A stretch of 64,000 nt of DNA from the NCBI GenBank assembly GCA_034440635.1, contig JAOTON010000202.1, positions 419,527-483,526 on the forward strand, given 5' to 3'. The stretch is from Lepas anatifera (lineage: Eukaryota > Arthropoda > Thecostraca > Lepadidae). How positions within the stretch are numbered: position 1 is the first letter of the stretch; each line of letters starts with the position of its first letter. The translations under genes and the position numbers were made by a program. Positions 56,100-64,000 of the stretch are shown here, in pieces. The notes below the pieces were generated by a model, which saw only the letters and a program-made list of their open reading frames with translations, had not been told where the DNA came from and did not search any database.

Positions 56100-56715
56100 G
56101 AAAGCTCACTAAATAATCCTACTCTGGTCGGGCGCCGCCCACCACCCTTCCCCCCTCAGCCTAGGGGACCGGCGGGGCTACGCTCAGTGAGCGCATCGCA
56201 GCGCCTGGGCGCCACGCTACACCCCCAGAACGTAGGCCCCCGATCACAGCTGGACCGAGCGACAGTGCACGTTCACACTGCCGCACTGCTAAGCCGCCCG
56301 CGGGGGCAATCGGACGGCCTACCCCAGGTTAGATCGAGATATCAGGGCCAAAGGGGGCGTGTTGGAACCCTCGGGGCTGACCCGTCCGAGAGGAACCTCA
56401 ACCCCCCAGGATCCCGTCAACCTCGTCGCCTGGGCTCGAGATAGGCCTCGAGTGGGCGCTTTACACCCGTAAAATGCCAAAGAAGGCAGGTAACTGTGGA
56501 GCCAACAACTTAAGCATAAAAAGAGGACAGGAACTAAAAATAATCGACAAAATAAGAGCACAAAAACAAACAGGAGCTACATACTGGGAGGTGCAGGACA
56601 GAGCTGACCCGATCCAATACGGTTACCGACCAGGTAACAAAGGGCCCGTAGGGCAGTCATCAGCACCAGGGCCGCCGACGACAGACGCCGACTCTAAAAT
56701 GGGCAATGCACCTCC
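56100..56715. other. Unassigned region between family beta and the hairpin array
   Basis: GC-rich to about 56460 (possibly family beta leader), then A-rich. A 96-codon frame starting MPKKAGNCGANNL (56474-56764) runs into the hairpin array and has no recognised domain. Confidence 0.35.
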
Positions 56716-56721
56716 GCTGTC

Positions 56722-57135
56722 AGAAGCCGGTGACGAACGAAGTGAGAAACGGCTTCTATACTGACAGTTTTTCGTTCTCTGTTGTCCGTAGTAGTCAGAA
56801 GCCGGTGACGAACGAAGTAAGAAACGGCTTCTATACTGACAGTTTTTCGTTCTCTGTTGTCCGTAGTAGTCAGAAGCCGGTGACGAACGAAATAAGAAAC
56901 GGCTTCTATTCTGACAGTTTTTCCGGTCTCGTCGTTGTCTGTCAGAAGCCGGTGACGAACGAAGTGAGAAACGGCTTCTATACTGACAGTTTTTCGTTCT
57001 CTGTTGTCCGTAGTCAGAAGCCGGTGACGAACGAAGTAAGAAACGGCTTCTATAGTAGTCAGAAGCCGGTGACGAACGAAGTAAGAAACGGCTTCTATCC
57101 GAAGCCGGTGACGAACGAAGTAAGAAACGGCTTCT
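56722..57135. repeat. Array of seven short hairpin repeats (type a)
   Basis: Each is ~36 bp with arms AGAAGCCG and CGGCTTCT around a ~20-nt loop GTGACGAACGAAGTRAGAAA. Positions: 56722, 56797, 56872, 56944, 57016, 57061 and 57101. Most are followed by ACTGACAGTTTTT or TCTGACAGTTTTT and one of two spacers (CGTTCTCTGTTGTCCGTAG or CCGGTCTCGTCGTTGTCTG). Arms are kept while loop base 16 varies. Three more copies are at 61458-61636. Confidence 0.85.
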
Positions 57136-57176
57136 ATTCTGACAGTTTTTCCGGTCTCGTCTTGTCGTTGTCTGTC

Positions 57177-57233
57177 AGAGCCGCATGACGAAATCCATGG
57201 AGCGAAGCGCATTGAGATTTCTCAAGCGGCTCT
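57177..57233. repeat. Hairpin repeat type b, copy 1
   Basis: Arms AGAGCCGC/GCGGCTCT enclose inner pairs GAAATC/GATTTC, ATG/CAT and GCGAAGC, giving one long imperfect hairpin of ~57 bp. Further copies are at 57278-57334 (one arm mutated) and 58714-58769. Type b shares TGACGAA, CGAAG and GAGA with type a in the same order, so the two are probably related. Confidence 0.75.
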
Positions 57234-57277
57234 ATTCTGGCCGCTCAGACGGGTCTCGTCGTTGGTCTGTTGTTGTC

Positions 57278-57334
57278 AGAGCCGCATGACGAAATCCATG
57301 GAGCGAAGCGCATTGAGATTTCTCAAGAGGCTCT
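57278..57334. repeat. Hairpin repeat type b, copy 2
   Basis: Same as 57177-57233, but the right arm reads GAGGCTCT, losing one pair. Confidence 0.7.
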
Positions 57335-58472
57335 ATTCTGGCCGCTTTACCGGTCTCGTCGTGGTTGTCTGTCTGTCTGTCTGTTGTTGTCTGTCCCGCC
57401 TGAGAATTGATGTCAGAGCTCTGAAATTTTGTAGGGTGATAGCCCTCCTGCTCCAGACATTCAAACTGAAGCCCCGATTCGAAATCGAAAATAGTTTTTG
57501 AGAAATTTTGGCCCAAACTTTTTCTGTTTTATATTTTTCTTATTTTTACTCCTTAAGCTACGAGCTTGAAATTTATGCCCTTTTCAATAGGTAACAAGGG
57601 CCAGCTAGGGAACAAAAATTGAGCTGATCCAATAATATTTATTGCGCGAAAACGCTTAATTTCTCACGCGAGCAAAAAACCTACTTAAAGTTGATGGCCG
57701 ACTTGGACGCTCGAAATATCAGAAAGCAATCTCCAGTTAGCTGAAAGACAGTTACCTAGGGGTAGCTAGGTCAATTTTCTTGTGCTTAGGCATAATTTTG
57801 AGTGGAAAACGTAAAATTTTGACCTACTTTTTACAGTTCTTCCGGAAGACTAAATTTTGGTTCATTTCATTTCAACGTTAATATCTCACAATCTAACTGA
57901 CCAATTTGAGTTTTCATTTCAAATAATGAAAGAACATTGCTTCCGCCTGATAATATTTGGAGATGGAAATTGTGAATGTGAAATTCTTTGTTTTATAGGC
58001 ATAAATAGAAATTGAGTCAAAAAAACTTTTTATTTGCATCTTCCTGGTTCCGAGCTCATGTCACTCACAAACTCAGTACTGACATGGCTGAAGAGGAAAG
58101 TTACTTGCGGTAATTTCGCTCACTTATACTACCCACCTATCTCTAATGGCTTTCGAGTAATTAGTCCAAAATGTATTACAAGATGCTAAATTTCTCGGAC
58201 CACCTTTGCTTCTCACCATGGTTTTAAGTCCTTAAAATGGATGGAAGTGGAAGAAATTTGGCATGAAGCTAGCTTACGATTCTAGCTCGACGATACAAGT
58301 AATTTCAGCCCAAAAGAATGTTTGGTTCGTCTTCTATAAGCACCTTTATATCGTGCCTTTTCGGGACAAGCACAGCACCCGGCGCCAGCGGCCCGGCATA
58401 TTCGGCGGAGTTGTACTAGCCAGTGACCTCCTGACGGGTCACAGCTGTTCAGCTAGTGGGAGGATGAGTAGT

Positions 58473-58547
58473 GTGGCATGGTGGTCTAGTGGTTAGAGGC
58501 CTTGTCTCTTGATCAGGTAGGTCCGGTTCGAATCCGGTGGTGACCAC
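58473..58547 (+). tRNA. tRNA-like sequence / SINE-type Pol III head, copy 1
   Basis: A-box GTGGTCTAGTGGTTAGA and a perfect B-box GGTTCGAATCC, ~31 bp apart. A T-arm with CCGG/CCGG and a TTCGAAT loop. The anticodon loop would be CTCTTGA. Only the outer four acceptor pairs form (GTGG/CCAC). The D-arm resembles tRNA-Glu-type genes. With a damaged acceptor and placement inside a repeated unit, a tRNA-derived promoter is more likely than a working tRNA gene. Confidence 0.6.
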
Positions 58548-58713
58548 GTACTCTTTATTGGTTATTTTAAAGAAAAGAATGATAAAACTGACTTGCAGGC
58601 TTATGAAGACATACATTAAGAACGAAATATGGTTTGCTTTCGGCACATTGTCATGCGGCTCTCCTGCGCCGGTGGGGCGTTAGCCCAGGCCGCAGGCCGA
58701 GGTTGTTGTTGTC

Positions 58714-58769
58714 AGAGCCGCATGACGAAATCCATGGGCGAAGCGCATTGAGATTTCTCAAGCGGCTCT
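58714..58769. repeat. Hairpin repeat type b, copy 3
   Basis: Intact AGAGCCGC/GCGGCTCT arms, one base shorter inside, at the end of tandem unit 1. Confidence 0.7.
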
Positions 58770-58815
58770 ATTCTGGCGCTCAGACGGGTCTCGTCGTGGT
58801 CTGTTGTTGTTGGCG

Positions 58816-60136
58816 TCTGTCCGTCCTGAGAATTGATGTCAGAGCTCTGGAATTTTGTAGGGTGATAGCCCTTCTGCTCCAGACACCCAAACTAAAGCCC
58901 CGAGTCGAAATCCAAAATAGTTTTTGAGAAATTTTGGCTCAAACTTTTTCTGTTTTATATTTTTCTAATTTTTACTTCTTAACCTACGAACTTGAAATTT
59001 ATGTCCTTTTCGAAAGATAACAAGGGCCAGCTAGGGAAAACGAATTGAGCTGATCCGACAATATTTATTGCGCGAAAACGCGGCTTTTCTCATGCGAGCA
59101 AAAAACCTGCTAAAAGTTGATGGCCGACTTGTGCGCTCGAAATGTCAGAAGACAGGCCTCAGTTAGCTGAAAGGCAGTTACCTAGGGGTAGCTAGGAAAA
59201 TTTTGTAGTGCTTAGGCATAGTTTTGAGTGCAAAACGCAAAATTTTGACCTACTTTTTACAGTTCTTCCGGAAGACTGAATTTTGGTTCATTTCATTTCA
59301 ACGTTAATATCTCACAATCTAATTGACCGATTTGAGTTTTCATTTCAAATAATGAAAGAACATTGCTTCCGCCTGATAATATTTGGAGATGGAAGTTGTG
59401 AATGTGAAATTCTTTGTTTTATAGGCATAAATAGAAATTGAGTCAAAAAACTTTTTATTTGCATCTTCCTGATTCCAAGCTCATGTCACTCACAAACTCA
59501 GAACTGACATGGCTGAAGAGGAAAGTTAATTGCGGTCATTTCGCTCACTTGTACTACCCACCTATCTCTAATGGCTTTCGAGTAATTAGTCCAAAATATA
59601 TTACAAGATGCTAAAGTTCTCGGACCACCTTTGCTTCTCACCATGGTTTCAAGTCCTTAAAATGGATGGAAGTGGAAGTAATTTGGCATGAAGCTAGCTT
59701 ACGATCCTAGCTCGACGATACAACTAACTTCAGCCCAAAAGAATGTTTGGTTCGTCTTCTAGAAGCACCTTTATATCGTGCCTTTTCGGGACAAGCACAG
59801 CACCCGGCGCCAGCGGCCCGGCATATTCGGCGGAGTTGTACTAGCCAGTGACCTCCTGACGGGTCACAGCTGTTCAGCTAGTGGGAGGATGAGTAGTGTG
59901 GCGCGGTGGTCTAGTGGTTAGAGGCCCTGTCTCTTGATCAGGTAGGTCCGGTTCGAATCCGGTGGTGACCACGTACTCTTTATTGGTTATTTTAAAGAAA
60001 AGAATGATAAAACTGACTTGCAGGCTTATGAAGAGATATATTAAGAACGAAATATGGTTAGCTTTCAGCACATTGTCATGCGGCTCTCCTGCGCCGGTGG
60101 GGCGTTAGCCCAGGTCGCAGACCGGAGTTGTTGTTG
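58816..60136 (+). repeat. ~1.3-kb tandem unit 2 with tRNA-like head
   Basis: Same order as unit 1. It lacks a hairpin after the tRNA-like segment, which accounts for most of the length difference. Confidence 0.85.
59898..59972 (+). tRNA. tRNA-like sequence / SINE-type Pol III head, copy 2
   Basis: Same A- and B-boxes as copy 1. The anticodon stem is better here (CCTG/CAGG) with loop CTCTTGA, formally CUU. The acceptor still pairs only at its outer four bases. Confidence 0.6.
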
Positions 60137-61455
60137 GCGTCTGTCAGTCCTGAGAATTGATGTCAGAGCTCTGGAAATTTGTAGGATGATAGCCCGTCTG
60201 CTCCAGACACCCAAACTGAAGCCCCAATTTGAAATCCAAAATAGTTTTTGAGAAATTTTGGCTCAAACTTTTCTGTTTTATATTTTTCTAATTTTTACTT
60301 CTTAAGCTACGAGCTTGAAATTTATCTCCTTTTCAATGGATAACAAGGGCCAGCTAGGGGGAAAAAATTGAGTTGATCCGACAATATTTATTGCGCGAAA
60401 ACGCGGCATTTCTCACGCGCGCAAAAAACCTGCTAAAAGTTGATGGCCGACTTGTGCGCTCGAAATGTCAGAAGGCAGGCCTCAGTTAGCTGAAAGGCAG
60501 TTACCTAGGGGTGGCTAGGAAAATTTTGTAGTGCTTAGGCATAGTTTTGAGTGCAAAACGTAAAATTTTGACCTACTTTTTACAGTTCTTCCGGAAGACT
60601 GAATTTTGGTTCATTTCATTTCAACGTTAATATCTCACAATCTAATTGACCGATTTGAGTTTTCATTTCAAATAATAAAAGAACATTGCTTCCGCCTGAT
60701 AATATTTGGAGATAGAAATTGTAAAGGTGAAATTCTTTGTTTTATAGGCATAAAAAGAAATTGAGTAAAAAAACTTTTATTTGCATCCTCCTGGTTCCAA
60801 GCTCATGTCACTCACAAACTCAGAACTGACATAGCTCAATAGGAAAGTTACTTGCGGTCCTTTCGCTCACTTATACTACCAACCTATCTCTAATGACTTT
60901 CGAGTAATTAGTCCAAAATGTATTACAAGATGCCAAATTTATCGGACCACCTTTGCTTCTCACCATGGTTTCAAGCCCTTAAAATGGACGAAAGCGGAAC
61001 AAATTTGGCATGAAGCTAGCTTAGGATCCTAGCTCGACGATACAAAAATTTCAGTTCAAAAGAATGCTTGGTTCGTCTTCTAGAAGCACCTTTATATCGT
61101 GCCTTTTCGGGACAAGCACCGCACCCGGCGCCAGCGGCCCGGCATATTCGGCGGAGTTGTACCAGCCAGTGACCTCCTGACGGGTCACATCTGTTCAGCT
61201 TGTGGGAGGGTGAGTAGTGTGGCACGGTGGTCTAGCGGTTAGAAGCCCTGTCTGTTGATCGCGTAGGTCCGGTTCGAGTCCGGGGGGTGACCACGTACTC
61301 TTTATTGGTTATTTCAATGAAAAGAATGATAAACCTGACTTGCAGGCTTATGAAGAGATACATTAAGAACGAAATATGGTTAGCTTTCAGCACATTGTCA
61401 TGCGGCTCTCCTGCGCCGGTGGGGCGTTAGCCCAGGTCGCAGACCGGAGTTGTTG
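60137..61455 (+). repeat. ~1.3-kb tandem unit 3 with tRNA-like head
   Basis: Third unit. It is followed by three type a hairpins rather than another type b. A diverged start of a fourth unit may lie at 61685-61745 (GAGGACTGGTATCAGATACTTG). Confidence 0.83.
61219..61294 (+). tRNA. tRNA-like sequence / SINE-type Pol III head, copy 3
   Basis: The most altered copy: loop CTGTTGA (formally GUU), B-box GGTTCGAGTCC and an extra G after the T-arm. A and B boxes are still acceptable for Pol III. Confidence 0.55.
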
Positions 61456-61457
61456 TC

Positions 61458-61636
61458 AGAAGCCGGTGACGAACGAAGTAAGAAACGGCTTCTATTCTGA
61501 CAGTTTTTCCGGTCTCGTCGTTGTCTGTCAGAAGCCGGTGACGAGCGAAGTAAGAAACGGCTTCTATTCTGACAGTTTTTCCGGTCTCGTCGTGGTTGTC
61601 AGAAGCCGGTGACGAACGAAGTGAGAAACGGCTTCT
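61458..61636. repeat. Three further type a hairpin repeats
   Basis: At 61458, 61530 and 61601, each with AGAAGCCG/CGGCTTCT arms followed by CTGACAGTTTTT. The first T-run (about 61504) lies ~285 bp after the start of tRNA-like copy 3, so a Pol III transcript started there could end after the first hairpin. Confidence 0.8.
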
Positions 61637-61744
61637 ATACTGACAGTTTTTCGTTCTCTGTTGTCCGTAGTAGTAGTAGTTGTCTGTTCTGGAGGACTGG
61701 TATCAGATACTTGAAACTTGCAGGGAGGAAAGGCAAGAACCCAT

Positions 61745-63180
61745 AAAAAATCCCAACGGCTGCAGATTTTCGAATTTTGCAAAAACTTTTCCAAAATTTT
61801 GGATTATATTTTTATAAATTTTTATTTTTCTATTTTTCTATTTTTAGTCTACAGCTTTCAATTTTACACTCTTTTACACACAATCAATTACCAGTTGTTG
61901 CTCAAAGTTTGAAGCAAAAAATCCAAATTTGTACTTCTAAAATGATTTTTTGAAACTTTTACCTCCAACTTGTAGTGAAATGCATTACCAAAGTTATAAG
62001 TTCGAAATATCTGAAGATATGATGCTAGGTGTTCCAAACTGGATTTTTACAGACAGAATGGACTGTGCATTACTGCATAGACACTAAACTGAACCAAAAG
62101 CATAATTTTGAAGGTCAGTTTTGGCCGTTTTTCCAAAACATTGCAATTATGTCCTAAAACTTTAAAATCATATAACTTTCAAAATTCTGGATATTTTTTA
62201 ACGCAATTTTCTTTGTTCAGATGGGTATTGTCATTACAACAACGTAGTTTAAATGCAAATTTCTGAGTTAATGGGAAATATTTTTGTGCAAAAAATACAA
62301 TATTTTTTGTTTTTTTTGGAATTTAGGACTACATATTTCCAAATTTTCTTTTCGAAATTGGTACCAAAAAAAGCCCGGCTCAAGATCTACAACCGTCTGC
62401 CTGACCATACCCGCGCGTCTCCCATAGGTTATGAGCTATATGATGATAAAGACTGAATTTGATGCCGTTTTCATAGGTTATAATAGATTCATCACGTGAT
62501 AAAGTGCCTTTATGCTCAACTGAGATATATGGCTCTCTCTAAACTTTTAGTATGGGACACTATGAGCTCTGCCGTTTTTGTTTCATGACGCTCCGACGAT
62601 TAGTTCGCCACTGAGGGGCAAAATACTTCGGTCCCGTTTTTCCCGCAGCAGTAGTAACGTCATTCTGCCCTTCTTGCAAGGACCTTCTGTGCTGCGGCAG
62701 TAGGCTGCAGCCGGTAAATGCGTGCAAGAAAGGCATAACATTCTTATCCGAGTGCATACAGCGGGTGGCTAGCCGGTCGGGGCGGACGGGAATCTGACTA
62801 GAGGGCAGAGGGTGCCGAGGCGTGTTTAGAGATCCGAGGAAGTGAGCAGTGATGCCCTCAGGTATCTAGGGAACGGTAGCAGGGTCCAGAGGCGTGTTGA
62901 GATAGCTCATGGGAAACATTTCGGACGGGGGAGCAGTGAGGATGGGGGCTGGTACGGGACTGGAGCATTCCCCGCCATTGCCTCGGAACAGCTTCTGTGT
63001 TTGTATTAACTATAGATATTCTGACATTGGGGGGAAATTCAGCCCCTAGCTCCGCCCATTGTATCTACCACCATTTGAATAGCCACCATGTATGTATATA
63101 AGCATATGAAAGATTGAAGATTTCGTTGCACTCCGTAAAAAATTACCGAACAATATCAATGAGAGGCAATCGACCATGCA
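61745..63180. other. No recognisable feature
   Basis: A/T-rich to about 62400, then mixed. Short frames only, no RNA gene or element end identified. Confidence 0.35.
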
Positions 63181-63189
63181 GATTTCGAA

Positions 63190-63800
63190 TGTGGTATTCA
63201 GGTCAACAAAAGGTCACTGCGCATGCGCACTGGAACTAATGGTAACAGAGGATATCTCGGCAACCTACGGGTCGATTTTCTTGAAATTTTGTAAACAGAA
63301 GAATATCACGAAATGTAAGTCAAAAATGTCATTGAAGCTGCACTGCTCTGCGCATGCGCAGCAGAAATTATGACAAAAAGCCTGAAAGACGAGGATATTT
63401 CAGAGGAGGACCTGAACAGAGGGAAAGCCAACGTGCTTAAAGTTAGTATGAATGTTTTGTCACCCTTGGTAACAACAAAGGTCAAAGCGCATGCGCATTA
63501 GAACTTATGGTCATGGAGACTATCTCCGGATCCAATAGACCGATTTCGCTCAAATTTTTGCGAGTAAAAGCAGAATAGCATCTGCTAATCCTAATTGATG
63601 GCATTATGACGCTGCACTATTATGCGCATGTGCAGTAAGAATTCTAAGGAATAATAGGCTCTAAGGGATCATTTAGACCAGGAGACAAACAAACGGCATA
63701 TTAACATGCTTCAGTCAACTATAACGGTATCTTTGCTCTCATTCACTGCAGACGTTACTGCGCATACGGACTGGGAGTAGGGTAACCGAAGCTAACTCGT
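63190..63800. repeat. ~136-bp periodic array of TGCGCATGCGCA palindromes
   Basis: Exact TGCGCATGCGCA at 63218-63229 and 63349-63360. Variants are at 63486 (AGCGCATGCGCA), 63623 (TGCGCATGTGCA) and 63759 (TGCGCATACGGA). Spacings are 131, 137, 137 and 136 bp. Flanks alternate: sites 1, 3 and 5 share GGTCA/ACTG context and GGAACT-like words, sites 2 and 4 share GCTGCACT and AGAAATT/AGAATT. The true unit is therefore ~270 bp with two palindromes. The core matches the NRF1 consensus. Confidence 0.75.
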
Positions 63801-64000
63801 TAACAAATTGGCTGAAGTGGGTGAAAATCTGCAGGTATAGGTGAAATACGGTCAGCAAACCCATCATATTTTTATAATGTATCTTCTTTCTTCTGGTCAT
63901 GCCCAGTCTTTACTTAACAAAACAACCATTATACGTGTGTTTATCTATGTGATGACATGAATAGAGGGCAAACGTGACGCAGTGTGCAGAGACATGCTAA

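Larger units (their letters stand above)
57400..58815 (+). repeat. ~1.4-kb tandem unit 1 with tRNA-like head
   Basis: Begins CCTGAGAATTGATGTCAGAGCTC; ~950 bp of A/T-rich sequence follow, then GCACCCGGCGCCAGCGGCCC, the tRNA-like segment, and a type b hairpin near its end. Units 2 and 3 repeat the same order at roughly 90% identity by eye. Confidence 0.85.

Noticed and set aside
56722..56757. Type a hairpin as a hammerhead ribozyme (TGACGA ... GAAA)
   Set aside because: The core needs CUGANGA; here it is GUGACGA, and there is no convincing stem II or NUH cleavage site in place.
56694..57212. 172-codon minus-strand and 160-codon plus-strand frames across the hairpin array
   Set aside because: The repeated peptides (EAVSYFVRHRLL, QKPVTNEVRNGFY) arise from the hairpin DNA repeats, in both strands at once.
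1..64000. CRISPR arrays, prokaryotic operons, phage genes
   Set aside because: Repeat-spacer regularity, ribosome-binding sites and prokaryotic gene packing are absent. All supported coding remnants are metazoan-type mobile elements.

Overview
This window reads as a transposable-element and satellite cluster from an animal genome, most likely an invertebrate. The support is several non-LTR retrotransposon lineages with RNase H and CCHC gag proteins, a Tx1/L1-like element, TTAA-flanked and hAT-like MITEs, a P/THAP9-like fossil and a CR1-like fossil. I found no host gene with exon structure, no rRNA, no CRISPR and no bacterial operon logic. The exact taxon cannot be fixed from the sequence.

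1-28.3 kb is five copies (A-E) of one I-superfamily retrotransposon, here called family alpha: gag with three zinc knuckles, then APE endonuclease, reverse transcriptase, RNase H and a C-terminal CCHC finger, with an AATAAA-containing 3' end and an (AAGT)n tail. Copy A (-) runs off the left edge. Copy B (+) is a short 3' piece. C and D (+) lie head to tail. E (-) is nested in D with a 12-bp target duplication. All copies are broken by stops, frameshifts, deletions or MITE insertions.

28.3-38.6 kb is older ground: two hAT-like MITEs with 8-bp duplications, a P/THAP9-like transposase relic, a CR1-like reverse transcriptase relic, a 20-bp minisatellite and decayed TTAA elements. 38.6-48.2 kb is a tandem array of ~535-bp units into which a ~7.2-kb Tx1/L1-like element inserted (13-bp duplication). 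48.2-56.1 kb is a second I-like element (family beta, -), split by two TTAA MITEs. 56.7-61.7 kb is a modular array: short hairpin repeats plus three ~1.3-1.4-kb units that each carry a tRNA-like Pol III head. 63.2-63.8 kb is a ~136-bp periodic array of TGCGCATGCGCA palindromes.

The most interesting system is a superfamily of TTAA-flanked non-autonomous elements scattered through the window (2.6, 6.8, 11.3, 15.0, 27.5, 31.8, 34.1, 36.4, 51.6 and 53.4 kb). Families differ in sequence but share one layout: terminal repeat, a terminal palindrome of family-specific sequence, a short conserved block, often a second GC-rich hairpin, in most families a dense array of GGTCA/TGACC half-sites, a GAGATCTTAGGG-like block in several families, a second palindrome, and a terminal repeat duplicated around a ~16-bp spacer at one end. 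Palindromes and hairpins change between families while remaining self-complementary. That is the pattern expected if structure is being selected.
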